The notes beneath the pieces are model-generated. The model worked only from the letters and a program-made list of their open reading frames with translations, was not told the origin of the DNA and searched no databases. The translations under genes and the position numbers were made by a program. Below, piece by piece: positions 1 through 10,021 of a stretch of DNA of 64,000 nt (position 1 is the first letter of the stretch; every line of letters starts with the position of its first letter). Source of the DNA: WRMS01 sp038562165 (GTDB taxonomy: Bacteria; Bacillota; Peptococcia; DRI-13; UBA5745); assembly GCA_038562165.1 (NCBI GenBank), contig JBCFAO010000012.1, positions 1-64,000 on the forward strand. Reading direction: 5' to 3'.

Positions 1-125
1 ATTGTTTATCCTATCCGTGAAATTTTACCTTACAATCTGTCTGGCGTCTACAGGAAGCCATCAAGCAACTTGTTAACCTGCATAGCCGAAGAGGCTATGA
101 CATTATTATACTAGGAGGAGTAAAA

Positions 126-1457
126 ATGAGCCTGTTAGTGGGAAATGGCAAAGTGGTTACCAGAGACGAAAGCCGGCCTTATCTGGCCGAGGGCTGTTTG
201 TACCTTGAGGATGGCTGCATCAGGGAAGTGGGGGATACGAAAGAGCTGCGGGCCAAGTACCCGGAAGCTGAGTGGGTGGACGCCAAAGGCCGGCTGATTA
301 TGCCGGGACTGATCAATACCCATCATCATATTTACAGCGCTTTTGCCCGGGGTTTGTCCATCCGGGGCTACAGCCCCAAAAACTTCGACGATATTTTGGA
401 CGGCATGTGGTGGACTATTGACCGAAAGCTGAATCTGGAGGATTGCCGCTACAGCGCCTACGCCACTTATCTTAGCTGTATTCGCAACGGCGTCACCACC
501 GTATTTGACCACCACGCCAGCTATGGGGCTATCGAAGGCAGCCTTTTTGCCATTGCCGATGTGGCAAAGGAGCTGGGCATCCGTACCTGTCTTTGTTATG
601 AGGTGTCGGACCGGGACGGCGGGGCTAAAATGGAAGCAGCCGTGGCCGAAAACGCCGCTTTCATCCAGGCCTGCGCCAAAGATGACAGCGATATGCTCTA
701 CGGTATGATGGGCCTCCATGCCGCTTTTACCCTCTCGGATGAGACCTTGAAATACTGTGCCAAACACAAGGGAGACGCCGGCTACCATATTCATGTGGCG
801 GAAGGCTTGTCCGACGTTCAGGATTCCCTGAAAAAGCATGGCAAACGGGTGGTCAACCGTCTCTTTGACCTGGATATCCTGGGGCCGAAAACCCTGGCTA
901 TTCACTGCGTCCATATCAACAGAGAAGAAATGGGCCTGCTGAAGTCCACGGATACTATGGTGGTTCACAATCCCGAGTCCAATATGGGCAATGCCATCGG
1001 CTGCGAGCCCATGCTGCAGATATTTAATGAAGGAATATTGCTGGGCCTTGGCACCGATGGTTATACCAGCGACATGATCGAATCCTATAAAGTGGCCAAT
1101 ATTTTGCACAAGCACAATCTGGGAGACCCGACGGTGGCTTGGGCCGAGGTGCCGGCTATGCTTTTCGAAAATAATGCCAAGATCGCCAACCGCTATTTCC
1201 AAAAGCCTTTGGGAATAATCAAAGAGGGAGCGGCAGCCGACGTGATCATTTGCGATTATGATCCCTTGACTCCCATGGACGGCAGCAATGTCAATTCCCA
1301 CATACTCTTCGGCATGAACGGCTTCAGCGTTACCCACACCATTATCGGCGGCAAAGTGATTATGGCGGACCGCCAGATTCTGGTGGCCGATGAGGCTGAG
1401 TTAATGGCGGCAAGCCGCAAACAAGCGGCGGAGCTTTGGCAGCGGATCAACGGCTGA
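126..1457 (+). CDS. ssnA: SsnA-type amidohydrolase
   Basis: This is a metal-dependent amidohydrolase of the SsnA family (443 aa), related to chlorohydrolases and guanine deaminase. The N-terminal metal site NTHHHIYS (about residue 64), the HIHVAE and HCVH histidine motifs in the barrel, and the acidic LGTDGYTSD motif (about residue 308) are all present, so it should be an active cytosolic hydrolase or deaminase. The ATG follows a strong AGGAGG site. SsnA is a known neighbour of ygfK, hydantoinase and fused xanthine dehydrogenase in selenium-dependent molybdenum hydroxylase loci, and those genes follow here with 25-50 bp gaps, indicating one operon. The exact substrate is unknown; a purine or hydantoin-like amide is inferred from the neighbours. 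Confidence 0.9.
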   Translation: MSLLVGNGKVVTRDESRPYLAEGCLYLEDGCIREVGDTKELRAKYPEAEWVDAKGRLIMPGLINTHHHIYSAFARGLSIRGYSPKNFDDILDGMWWTIDRKLNLEDCRYSAYATYLSCIRNGVTTVFDHHASYGAIEGSLFAIADVAKELGIRTCLCYEVSDRDGGAKMEAAVAENAAFIQACAKDDSDMLYGMMGLHAAFTLSDETLKYCAKHKGDAGYHIHVAEGLSDVQDSLKKHGKRVVNRLFDLDILGPKTLAIHCVHINREEMGLLKSTDTMVVHNPESNMGNAIGCEPMLQIFNEGILLGLGTDGYTSDMIESYKVANILHKHNLGDPTVAWAEVPAMLFENNAKIANRYFQKPLGIIKEGAAADVIICDYDPLTPMDGSNVNSHILFGMNGFSVTHTIIGGKVIMADRQILVADEAELMAASRKQAAELWQRING

Positions 1458-1482
1458 GACGGCTGAGAAGGAGGCAAATAAC

Positions 1483-4400
1483 ATGAGCGATCGGATGACC
1501 CCTATGCCTTTTGGCAAACTAATGGATTGGGTTTTAAGTGAGAAGGCGGTCCAGGGACAGGTTTTTGGCGTGAAGAAGCCCTTCGTTAAAGACAAGGCAG
1601 ATAAAAAGCTTCATCTATTTAACGAAAAGCTGGAAACTCCTTTTGGTCCCGCCGCCGGACCCCATACCCAATTATCTCAAAATATTATTGCCGCTTATTA
1701 TGGCGGCAGCCGTTTCTTTGAATTAAAAACCGTTCAAACCCTGGATGGGGAGGACTTGCCGGTGGCCAAGCCCTGTATCGACGCCGCCGACGAATGCTAC
1801 AACTGCGAATGGTCCACAGAGCTGCGGGTGCCCCAGGCCTTTGAAGAGTATGTCCGGGGCTGGTTTGCCCTCAAGCTGCTGGCCCGGGAATATGAGCTGG
1901 GAGACCCAGAGGGCTTCATGTTTAACATGAGCGTAGGTTATGATCTGGCCGGCATTCAATCAGAGAAAATAGACAGCTTTATCGAGGGATTGAAAGACGC
2001 TTCGGCAACCCCGGTTTGGCAGGAGTGCCGCCGCTGGACCTTGGAGCATCTGGACCGTTTCCGGCATATCGACAAAGCCTACGTGGAGGCAATTTCGCCC
2101 AAGGTTTGTTCTTCCATTACCCTGTCCACCCTTCATGGCTGCCCCCCTCAGGAAATCGAGAGGATTGCCGCTTACCTGATTGAGGAAAAAGGCCTGAACA
2201 CCTTTGTTAAATGCAATCCCACCATGCTGGGCTATGAGACGGCCAGAGGGATATTAGATAGCCTTGGTTTTGGCTATGTGGAATTTGACGATCATCATTT
2301 CAAAGGGGATTTGCAGTTTGGCGACGCCGTGCCCATGTTCAAACGGCTCTGGACCAGGGCTGAAGCCAAGGGGCTTTCCTTCGGCTTGAAACTGACCAAT
2401 ACCTGCCCCGTGGATAATAAGGGCGACGCCCTGCCCGGCGATGAAATGTATATGTCCGGCCGGGCCCTGTACCCCTTGACCGTTACCCTGGCCCGCAAGC
2501 TGGCAGTGGAGTTTGAGGGTAAACTGAGAATATCCTATTCCGGCGGCGCCGATTACTTTAATATTGAGGAATTGTTCCGGGCCGGTATTTGGCCCATTAC
2601 CATAGCCACTACTTTGCTTAAGCCCGGCGGCTATCAACGGTCCCTCCAGATTGCGGAAAGCCTGGAAGCTTGCCCTTATCAGGAGTTTGAGGCTATCGAT
2701 GTGGCCGCTTTAGAGCGGATTACAGAAGAGCTGACGGCTGTGGCCAGAAATCATAAGGCCATCAAGCCGCTGCCTTCCCGGAAACTGCCGAGAAAAGTGC
2801 CTCTTTTTGATTGCTTTACCGCGCCTTGCCAGGGGGGCTGTCCCATTGGCCAGGATGTTTCCTCCTATGTAGCCTTGGCCGGCGAAGGCCGCTATTTGGA
2901 GGCCCTGGAAGTGATCACCGACAAGAACCCCCTGCCTTTTATTACGGGCACCATCTGCAGCCACTTCTGCATGGAAAAATGCACCCGCAACTTTTATGAG
3001 GAATCCATTCAGATTAGGAGCACCAAACTGAAGGCGGCGGAAGAGGGTTATGAGGAATTGCTGGCTAAGATCAAGAAAGACCGGGCGGCAGACTCAGCAG
3101 CCTCAGCAGGTTCAGCAGGTTCAGCAGCCCCCACAAACCCCACAGCTTCCGCAAAGGCTGCCGGGGAAGTAGCCGTAGTGGGCGGCGGCCCTGCCGGTTT
3201 GGCGGCGGCCTATTTCCTGGCCCGCCAGGGGGCCAAAGTCACCGTCTTTGAGAAAGCGGATCAGGCCGGCGGTATCGTAAGCCAGGTGATTCCCGATTTC
3301 CGTATCGGAGCAAGGGCCATTGCCAATGATGTGGAGCTGGTCAAAGCCATGGGCGTTGAAATCCGCACCGGTATTACCGTCACTTCCCTGAAGGAACTGC
3401 AAGACCAAGGTTTTGGCCAGGTGGTTGTGGCTGTGGGGGCCTGGCAGCCGGGACGATTGGAGCTGGAGCAGGGCGAAAGTCTCAATGTCCTGGAATTTCT
3501 CAAGGAATTGAAAAAGGATCCATCCAAGCCGGCTCTGGGCAAAAACGTAGCCGTCATCGGCGGCGGCAATACGGCTATGGATGCTGCCCGGGCGGCCAAA
3601 GGGCTGCCGGGTGTGGAGAAGGTATCTCTGGTCTACCGGCGTACCCGCCGCTATATGCCGGCAGACGAGGAAGAACTGGCTCTGGCCCTGGAAGACGGCG
3701 TAGAGTTTCAGGAGCTTTTGGCGCCGGTATCTCAGGCAGGGGGTAAGCTGAAATGCCGCCGTATGGTTTTGGGCCAGGCGGACAGCAAAGGCCGGCGGCA
3801 GCCGGTAGCCACCGAAGAATTTGTGGAAATCCCTTGCGATACGGTAATCAGTGCTGTTGGCGAAAAGATCGACGGCAGCTTTTATCAGGCTAACGGTTTG
3901 GCAGTGGATGAGGCGGGCCGTCCCCTGGTTAAAGGGGAGAGCCGGGAAAGCGCCAATCTTTCCGGCGTCTATGTTATCGGCGACGGCCTGAAAGGCCCGG
4001 CTACGGTGGTGGAAGCCATTGCTGATGCTGCCGCTGCGGCTCAGGCCATAGGGGAAGCTTTGGCTTTAGGTCGCCGGCCAGAGGCGGCAGGCTATCACCA
4101 CAGCCGGGAAGAGGTTACCGCTAAACGGGGATATTTGAAAATGGCCCAAGCCGCCGAGGCTGAAGGACAGCGCTGCCTGGAATGCGGCATAGTCTGTGAA
4201 AACTGCGCTCAGGTTTGTCCCAACCGGGCCAATATAGCGGTGCCGGCGCCGGGCTATGGTCAATCCCAGATTGTCCATGTGGACAATATGTGCAACGAAT
4301 GCGGCAACTGCACTACCTTCTGCCCTTATGACAGCTCACCTTATAAAGAAAAACTGACGCTGTTTAATTCGGAGGAGGATTTCACCGATAGTGAAAACCA

Positions 4401-4566
4401 GGGCTTCCTGCTCTTGGACCGGGCCGCCGGCAGGTTTAGAATCCGCCGGGAAGGTAAAGTCTATGAGGGCAAGCTGAGGGGCAGCCAGGGGGCAGACTTG
4501 CCGGAGCAATGGCAGCCTTTGCTGTCACTGCTGCTGGAGGATTATTCCTACCTGTTTGGCGCATGA
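1483..4566 (+). CDS. ygfK: YgfK, putative selenate reductase-like Fe-S flavoprotein
   Basis: A 1027-aa oxidoreductase of the YgfK family. The N-terminal 400 residues resemble a dihydroorotate-dehydrogenase-like barrel. A cysteine-rich DPYD/GltD-type segment follows (CFTAPCQGGCP near 445, CSHFCMEKC near 490). Next come an FAD-binding fold (GGGPAGLAAAYFLA near 562) and an NAD(P) fold (VIGGGNTAMDAARAA near 690). The C-terminus has two 4Fe-4S motifs (CLECGIVCENC near 896, CNECGNCTTFCP near 936). An Ala/Ser-rich linker around 535-560 looks like a flexible joint. Despite the name, selenate reduction is not established for this family. In this operon it could pass electrons between the xanthine dehydrogenase, which lacks an FAD subunit, and NAD(P)H. 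That role is inference. Confidence 0.9.
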   Translation: MSDRMTPMPFGKLMDWVLSEKAVQGQVFGVKKPFVKDKADKKLHLFNEKLETPFGPAAGPHTQLSQNIIAAYYGGSRFFELKTVQTLDGEDLPVAKPCIDAADECYNCEWSTELRVPQAFEEYVRGWFALKLLAREYELGDPEGFMFNMSVGYDLAGIQSEKIDSFIEGLKDASATPVWQECRRWTLEHLDRFRHIDKAYVEAISPKVCSSITLSTLHGCPPQEIERIAAYLIEEKGLNTFVKCNPTMLGYETARGILDSLGFGYVEFDDHHFKGDLQFGDAVPMFKRLWTRAEAKGLSFGLKLTNTCPVDNKGDALPGDEMYMSGRALYPLTVTLARKLAVEFEGKLRISYSGGADYFNIEELFRAGIWPITIATTLLKPGGYQRSLQIAESLEACPYQEFEAIDVAALERITEELTAVARNHKAIKPLPSRKLPRKVPLFDCFTAPCQGGCPIGQDVSSYVALAGEGRYLEALEVITDKNPLPFITGTICSHFCMEKCTRNFYEESIQIRSTKLKAAEEGYEELLAKIKKDRAADSAASAGSAGSAAPTNPTASAKAAGEVAVVGGGPAGLAAAYFLARQGAKVTVFEKADQAGGIVSQVIPDFRIGARAIANDVELVKAMGVEIRTGITVTSLKELQDQGFGQVVVAVGAWQPGRLELEQGESLNVLEFLKELKKDPSKPALGKNVAVIGGGNTAMDAARAAKGLPGVEKVSLVYRRTRRYMPADEEELALALEDGVEFQELLAPVSQAGGKLKCRRMVLGQADSKGRRQPVATEEFVEIPCDTVISAVGEKIDGSFYQANGLAVDEAGRPLVKGESRESANLSGVYVIGDGLKGPATVVEAIADAAAAAQAIGEALALGRRPEAAGYHHSREEVTAKRGYLKMAQAAEAEGQRCLECGIVCENCAQVCPNRANIAVPAPGYGQSQIVHVDNMCNECGNCTTFCPYDSSPYKEKLTLFNSEEDFTDSENQGFLLLDRAAGRFRIRREGKVYEGKLRGSQGADLPEQWQPLLSLLLEDYSYLFGA

Positions 4567-4618
4567 AGTTAACTGCGCAAAATTGAGCTTTCACTCATCC
4601 TTAATGGAGGGGGCTAAT

Positions 4619-6031
4619 ATGGATAAATTAATCAAGAATGGAATATTGGTTTTGCCCCAGGGACATAGTAAAGGTGACTTATTGCTGCAAGGGGAAAAAA
4701 TCAAGGCAGTAGGGAAGGGGACCGGCGGCGGTCCCCAAGGGATTGATTACAATCCATTGACTACGGAGGTCATTGACGCCGAAGGCTGCCTGGTTTTCCC
4801 CGGCTTTATTGACACCCATACTCATTTTCAACTGAATAACGGACGTTTTACTTCGCCGGATGATTTTGCTTCCGGCAGCAGGGCGGCGATTCTGGGGGGG
4901 ACTACGGCGATTTTGGATTTTGCCACCCAAAACCGGGGAGAGACTTTAGCTCAAGGGTTAGCCAATTGGCATGCTATGGCTAAGGATAGGACCAACTGCG
5001 ATTACGGTTTTCATATGGCTATTTCGGAATGGAACCAGCAGATTTCCCGGGAAATAAAGGAAATGGCGGCGGCCGGTGTCACATCTTTCAAAGTTTATAT
5101 GGCTTATGATAATTTGCGGTTGAAAGACAGTGAAATTTTCCAGATCATGAAGAAGGTTGGAGAAATCGGCGGTATATTGGGCTGCCACTGTGAAAACGGC
5201 GACTTGATCAGCTGCCTCACCGCCGAGCTTAGAGAAAAAGGAGAAATGGACGTCCGCAACCACCCCCGGGTCCGGCCCGCCCAAGTGGAGGCCGAAGCCG
5301 TTTACCGTTACCTGACTATCGCCGAAATGGCGGGAGTGCCGGTAAACATCGTCCATTTAAGCTCCGCCCAGGGGCTGGCTGTAGTAGAAGAGGCCAGAGG
5401 CCGGGGTCAAGAGGTCTACGTGGAAACCTGCCCCCAATATCTGCTACTGGAGGATTCCCGCTATGAACTGCCCCCAAGGCAAGCCGCTGTCTATGTTTTC
5501 TCGCCGCCTTTGCGCAAACCGGCGGACCAGCAGGCCCTTTGGCAGGCAGTGGCGGCAGGCCAAGTGGATACCATAGGCACGGATCATTGCAGTTTTAATA
5601 TAGCAGGCCAAAAAGACCAGGGGCTTTACGACTTCATCAGGATTCCCAACGGGATTCCCGGCGTGGGCCACCGGCCCCAGCTGCTATATACCTATGGCGT
5701 GGCTGCCGGTAAAATCAACCTGGAAACCATGGCCCGGCTGCTGTCGGAAAACCCTGCCAAGCTTTTCGGCCTTTATCCCCGAAAGGGAGTGCTGGCCCCG
5801 GGCAGTGATGCCGACATAGTGATCTGGGATCCGGACAAAACCGGCAGCATTAAGGCTGAAACCCAGGCCCACCAAGTGGATAATACGCCTTATGAGGATT
5901 TTGAAGTAAAGGGAGCCGTCAGAGCCGTTTATCTGCGGGGACGGCTGGCAGTGGATGACAAGGGCTTAACCGAAGAAGGCAAAGGTTCCTATCTGGCCAG
6001 AGGCAAGAGTCTGCTGTTTCGTCAAAAATAA
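4619..6031 (+). CDS. Dihydropyrimidinase / D-hydantoinase-like amidohydrolase
   Basis: A cyclic-imide hydrolase of the dihydropyrimidinase/hydantoinase family (470 aa). It has the metal-binding DTHTHFQ motif near residue 62, the FKVYMAY segment carrying the usually carboxylated lysine (about residue 160), a further histidine ligand region (LGCHCEN, IVHLSS) and the GTDHC motif near 325. I place the start at the ATG at 4619, preceded by GGAGGGGG; the longer frame from 4556 would overlap ygfK and adds residues unlike the family. It lies between ygfK and xdh, where a hydantoinase is usual in selenium-dependent hydroxylase loci, suggesting ring opening of a hydroxylated purine or hydantoin. Confidence 0.88.
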   Translation: MDKLIKNGILVLPQGHSKGDLLLQGEKIKAVGKGTGGGPQGIDYNPLTTEVIDAEGCLVFPGFIDTHTHFQLNNGRFTSPDDFASGSRAAILGGTTAILDFATQNRGETLAQGLANWHAMAKDRTNCDYGFHMAISEWNQQISREIKEMAAAGVTSFKVYMAYDNLRLKDSEIFQIMKKVGEIGGILGCHCENGDLISCLTAELREKGEMDVRNHPRVRPAQVEAEAVYRYLTIAEMAGVPVNIVHLSSAQGLAVVEEARGRGQEVYVETCPQYLLLEDSRYELPPRQAAVYVFSPPLRKPADQQALWQAVAAGQVDTIGTDHCSFNIAGQKDQGLYDFIRIPNGIPGVGHRPQLLYTYGVAAGKINLETMARLLSENPAKLFGLYPRKGVLAPGSDADIVIWDPDKTGSIKAETQAHQVDNTPYEDFEVKGAVRAVYLRGRLAVDDKGLTEEGKGSYLARGKSLLFRQK

Positions 6032-6060
6032 CCTGAAAGCTAAGCAAAGAGGTGAAGATT

Positions 6061-8793
6061 ATGGCGTTTACCGTTAACGGACAAACCGTTGTCCCTGCGC
6101 CCCAGGGTTTGCTGGAGTTTCTCCGGGATGAATTACGGCTGACCTCGGTGAAAAACGGCTGCAGCGAGGGGGCTTGCGGTACCTGCATGGTATTGGTGGA
6201 AGGCAAAGCCCAGCGGGCTTGCTTATTAAAGACCCAAAACCTGGAGGGTAAATCTGTTTTAACAGTCGAAGGCCTAAGTACCCGGGAGAAAGCAGTCTAT
6301 GCTTACGCCTTTAATGCCGCCGGCGCCGTCCAGTGCGGTTTTTGCATACCCGGCATGATCATTAGCGCCAAAGGTTTATTGGACCAGCAGCCCGATCCCA
6401 GCCGCCAGCAGGTCAAGCAGGCCATCAGAGGCAATATCTGCCGCTGTACCGGCTACAAAAAAATTATTGACGGCATTCTTCTGGCCGGCAGCTATTTGCG
6501 CCAGGAGCTGCCGGTACCTACAGATAAGGGCTACGGTCCGGCTCTATCCTTTGATCATAACCGGGACTGCGGTCATGACAATGACCGGAACCAAGGCAAG
6601 GCTGCCGCTGAAGGCTGTGATTTTAACTGCGGCGTAGGCAGCGGCCTCCACCGGGTGGATGGCGCCGCCAAGATATTAGGTACCGCTAAATACGCTGACG
6701 ATCTGTATTTTGACGGTATGCTCTATGGCAGCGCCGTAAGAAGTATGACCTATCCCCGGGCCAGAGTGCTGTCCATCGATATAGAAAAAGCCAAAGCCCT
6801 GCCGGGAGTAGCGGCGGTGCTGACGGCGGCGGATATTCCGGGGGAAAAGGTTATCGGCCATTTGAGGAAGGACTGGAATGTACTGATTCCCCAGGGAGAA
6901 ATCACCCATTGCCTGGGGGATCCGGTGGTTTTGGTAGCAGCCGAGACAAAGAAAATACTGGCTCAGGCCAAAGCTCTGGTGCATATTGAATATGAAGAGC
7001 TGCCTTTCCTGTCTCATCCCGCCCAAAGCCTGGCAGAAGGGGCTCCCTTGGTCCATGAGCAGGGCAACCTTTTGTCTCAAGAGCGGCTGATTCGGGGCAA
7101 TGCCGAGGAAAAAATCAAAAATTCCCCTTATGTGGTGACGAATCATTACAGTACGCCTTTCACGGAACATGCCTTTTTGGAGCCGGAGACGGCGGTTGCC
7201 ATGCCGGATGGAGAAGTGGAGGGCGGTATCCGGATATTCAGCGGTGATCAGGGGATCTACCAGACCCGTCATGAATGTGCCGATATGCTGGGCTTGCCCC
7301 AGGAGAAGGTTAGGGTGACGGCCATGATGGTAGGGGGAGGCTTTGGCGGCAAAGAGGATATGAGCGTCCAGCATCATGCGGCTTTGCTGGCCTGGTATAC
7401 GGGAAAACCGGTAAAGGTCAGCCTGACCCGGCCGGAAAGCATTTTGACTCACCCAAAACGCCATCCCATGGAAATAACGCTAACCACTGCCTGTGACGAA
7501 AATGGCTGCTTGACGGCCATGAAGGCGGAAATCTTAGCGGATACCGGCGCTTATGCCTCTTTAGGAGGGCCGGTGCTGCAGCGGGCCTGCACCCATGCGG
7601 CAGGACCTTATAACTATCAAGATATCGATATTCTGGGCCAGGCTGTTTATACCAACAACCCTCCTGCCGGGGCTTTCCGGGGCTTTGGCGTTCCCCAAAG
7701 CTGCTTTGCCACAGAGTGCAACATCAATCAGCTGGCGGAAATGGTGGGGCTTTCCCCTTGGGAGATACGCCACCGCAATGCTATCCGGCCGGGCCAGGTG
7801 CTGCCTAACGGTCAGATTGCCGATGATTCCACGGCTTTGGTGGAGACCTTGGAAGCGGTGAAAGAGCTGTTTGAAGCCAATCCCAAAGCCGGCATCGCCT
7901 GTGCCATGAAAAACAGCGGCTTGGGAGTAGGGGTGCCGGATGTGGGCCGCTGCAATCTGGCGGTACGGGATGGCCAGGTAGAAATATGGAGCAGTGCCGC
8001 CTGTATCGGCCAGGGCATGGGTACTGTGCTGACCCAGATTGTGGCCCAGGTCACAGGGCTGGATACCAGCTATTTGGCTTATGCCGCTCCCGATACGGCT
8101 TATGCCCCCAATGCCGGCAATACCACGGCTTCCCGCCAGACCTTGTTCAGCGGTGAAGCGGCCCGCCGGGCTGCCGAAAAGCTAAAAAAAGACCTGGAGG
8201 AGATTTTAGGAGACAAACCGGGGGAAGAGCCGGCGGGGGCCCATTCTTTGGTGGGCGTAATGGCCGACGGCGCTCTTAGAGCCCTGGAAGGCCGCTTATA
8301 TGAAGGCGAATACGAGGGCGTCACCGACAAGATGGGCTCTCCTAAGCCTAATCCTATAAGCCATATTGCTTACGGCTATGCTACTCAGTTGGTGGAGCTG
8401 GATCAGGAGGGCAGGGTGGCTCGGGTGGTGGCCGCTCATGATGTGGGCAGGATGGTTAATCCGAAAGCCTTGGCCGGCCAGGTGGAAGGCGGCGTGGTAA
8501 TGAGCCTGGGCTATGCGTTGACGGAGGATTATCCGCTGAAAGACTGCCGGCCCACAGCTAAATTCGGTACCTTAGGCCTGTTTCGGGCGCCGGAGACGCC
8601 GGAGGTGGAAGCGGTTTTTATCGAAAAAAATGATCCGCAAGGCTTGGCTTTGGGAGCCAAAGGTATCGGGGAAATCAGCTCAATTCCCACGGCGCCGGCG
8701 GTACAGTTGGCTTATTATCAGCGGGACGGCATCTTCCGGACGAAGCTGCCTCTGGCGGATACGCCCTACTCCCTGGGAAAATCCCGGCGGTGA
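6061..8793 (+). CDS. xdh: Fused [2Fe-2S]/molybdopterin xanthine dehydrogenase (Se-dependent type)
   Basis: A molybdenum hydroxylase of about 910 aa. An N-terminal pair of [2Fe-2S] domains (CSEGACGTC near 35; QCGFCIPGM and GNICRCTGY near 95-135) is fused to a complete molybdopterin-binding subunit from about residue 195 (VDGAAKILGTAKYADDL, GGGFGGKED, GAFRGFG, GAKGIGEIS). This fused architecture is that of the selenium-dependent xanthine dehydrogenase group. The start is taken at ATG 6061, with AGAGGTG upstream, rather than the in-frame GTG at 6052. No FAD subunit gene is adjacent, so electrons must leave by another partner; YgfK is the obvious candidate. Selenium would be a labile ligand on Mo, not selenocysteine: no in-frame UGA is needed. 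Confidence 0.88.
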   Translation: MAFTVNGQTVVPAPQGLLEFLRDELRLTSVKNGCSEGACGTCMVLVEGKAQRACLLKTQNLEGKSVLTVEGLSTREKAVYAYAFNAAGAVQCGFCIPGMIISAKGLLDQQPDPSRQQVKQAIRGNICRCTGYKKIIDGILLAGSYLRQELPVPTDKGYGPALSFDHNRDCGHDNDRNQGKAAAEGCDFNCGVGSGLHRVDGAAKILGTAKYADDLYFDGMLYGSAVRSMTYPRARVLSIDIEKAKALPGVAAVLTAADIPGEKVIGHLRKDWNVLIPQGEITHCLGDPVVLVAAETKKILAQAKALVHIEYEELPFLSHPAQSLAEGAPLVHEQGNLLSQERLIRGNAEEKIKNSPYVVTNHYSTPFTEHAFLEPETAVAMPDGEVEGGIRIFSGDQGIYQTRHECADMLGLPQEKVRVTAMMVGGGFGGKEDMSVQHHAALLAWYTGKPVKVSLTRPESILTHPKRHPMEITLTTACDENGCLTAMKAEILADTGAYASLGGPVLQRACTHAAGPYNYQDIDILGQAVYTNNPPAGAFRGFGVPQSCFATECNINQLAEMVGLSPWEIRHRNAIRPGQVLPNGQIADDSTALVETLEAVKELFEANPKAGIACAMKNSGLGVGVPDVGRCNLAVRDGQVEIWSSAACIGQGMGTVLTQIVAQVTGLDTSYLAYAAPDTAYAPNAGNTTASRQTLFSGEAARRAAEKLKKDLEEILGDKPGEEPAGAHSLVGVMADGALRALEGRLYEGEYEGVTDKMGSPKPNPISHIAYGYATQLVELDQEGRVARVVAAHDVGRMVNPKALAGQVEGGVVMSLGYALTEDYPLKDCRPTAKFGTLGLFRAPETPEVEAVFIEKNDPQGLALGAKGIGEISSIPTAPAVQLAYYQRDGIFRTKLPLADTPYSLGKSRR

Positions 8794-8839
8794 ATTTGGA
8801 TATCTGCTTCTATTGGGTACACCCCTATATTTTACAGCA

Positions 8840-8887
8840 AACGACGACAACCAGCGCAAGCCGGGAGCCGTCGTTGTTCTTTTTTTG
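8840..8887 (+). terminator. Rho-independent terminator after xdh
   Basis: Arms AACGACG (8840) and CGTCGTT (8869) flank a loop that can pair further, followed by a T-rich run at 8879-8887. It closes the ssnA-ygfK-hydantoinase-xdh operon and separates it from the LysR gene. Confidence 0.75.
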
Positions 8888-9081
8888 TGCTGTTAATGGG
8901 ACAGCATCTCTTTCTGGGTCAGCACATGGCCAAAGTTCGCCAACTGTGTGCCGAAACGGGGCCGCAGCCCTGCTCTGATCAAAGGGGTATTTTCTTTTCT
9001 GCCGGGACAGGTTATAGTAAAGATGAATATGGCCGCAAAGACCGGGTCTGGGAAGTGCAGAATTTTTATGGGGGGATCGCA

Positions 9082-9996
9082 ATGTATATGCTCACGTTGA
9101 AATATGTGGTGACCGTTGCAGATTTGGGAAGCTACTCCAAGGCGGCAGAAAAGCTGTTTGTCAGTCAGCCGGCTCTCAGCCAGGCCATCCGGCGGCTGGA
9201 GACAGAGTTGCAGGCGCAGATGTTTCAAAAGCAAAACGGCCGCTCAGTCCCTACCCTGGCAGGCGAAATTGTAGTTGAAAAGGGCCGCAGAATTCTGGAA
9301 TTGCACCAGGAGCTGCTCAGTGATATTTCCAATATCAATGAGCTGCGGGCCGGAACGTTAAATATCGGCGTGGCTCCTTTTTATCACAAGGTGTATCTCA
9401 GCCGCTGCCTCTCCGATTTTCATGCCCGCTACCCGAAGGTGGAGGTTGCCGTTCAGGAGGGGTTTACACAGAGTACCATCTCGGGTATTCTGGCGGGAGA
9501 GCTGGATTTGGGGCTGGTCAGCAGTCCCTTTCCCGACACCGTTGAGGAGTGTGCCCTGGCCTTCGAGGAGGAGGTTTTGCTGGCGGTTCCGCCCGGTTTC
9601 GCCATCAATGGGCAGTATTGCCCGGAGAGGGGCGTATACCCCGAGGTAGACCTGAAAGATTTTCGGGATATGAATTTTGTATCCTACCGTCCCGGCAGGA
9701 ATATGACACTGATCACCAAGGAGCAGTGCAGGCGGGCCGGATTTGCTCCCAATATCGTATTCCGCTGCGGCAGCACCGAAAGCGTCAACGCAATGATCGC
9801 CAGCGGAACCGGAGTCGGCTTTGTGCCCGGCTCCATTGCCGAAATTTGTCCCGCCAGCCAGCAGGCAGTTTATTACCGATTGAGCGGCGGCAAAATCATG
9901 CGCAAATTTTTCTTCATTCATAAGAAAAACAAAAGGCTCAACCCGGCCCAGAAGCGCTTTCTGGAGCTGGCTCAAGAATTGGCCCATCATATGTAA
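9082..9996 (+). CDS. LysR-type transcriptional regulator
   Basis: A 304-aa LysR-family regulator. The N-terminal winged helix-turn-helix is clear (SYSKAAEKLFVSQPALSQ, residues about 15-32), followed by a periplasmic-binding-like effector domain beginning near residue 90. The frame stays open back to 8887, but ATG 9082 follows GGGGGATC and starts the canonical MYMLTLKYVVTVAD sequence, so the upstream part is probably leader. It precedes the polycarboxylate operon in the same direction and is separated from it by a terminator and a palindromic T-N11-A-like site. This suggests it controls that operon in response to the pathway substrate or an intermediate. No cofactor or substrate can be read from the sequence. 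Confidence 0.9.
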   Translation: MYMLTLKYVVTVADLGSYSKAAEKLFVSQPALSQAIRRLETELQAQMFQKQNGRSVPTLAGEIVVEKGRRILELHQELLSDISNINELRAGTLNIGVAPFYHKVYLSRCLSDFHARYPKVEVAVQEGFTQSTISGILAGELDLGLVSSPFPDTVEECALAFEEEVLLAVPPGFAINGQYCPERGVYPEVDLKDFRDMNFVSYRPGRNMTLITKEQCRRAGFAPNIVFRCGSTESVNAMIASGTGVGFVPGSIAEICPASQQAVYYRLSGGKIMRKFFFIHKKNKRLNPAQKRFLELAQELAHHM

Positions 9997-10021
9997 AGCT
10001 TTGCATTGCATGCAATTTAAA

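Noticed and set aside
135..1337. 400-aa open frame antisense to ssnA, and similar long antisense frames over mii (43743-44795), mgm (45100-46311) and hmd (40137-41156)
   Set aside because: They lie opposite genes with clear family motifs, lack recognisable domains and good ribosome sites, and are rich in His/Gly/Gln as expected of antisense frames in GC-rich DNA.
8887..9081. N-terminal extension of the LysR protein
   Set aside because: The extra 65 residues are not family-like, and a ribosome site with correct spacing precedes the ATG at 9082.
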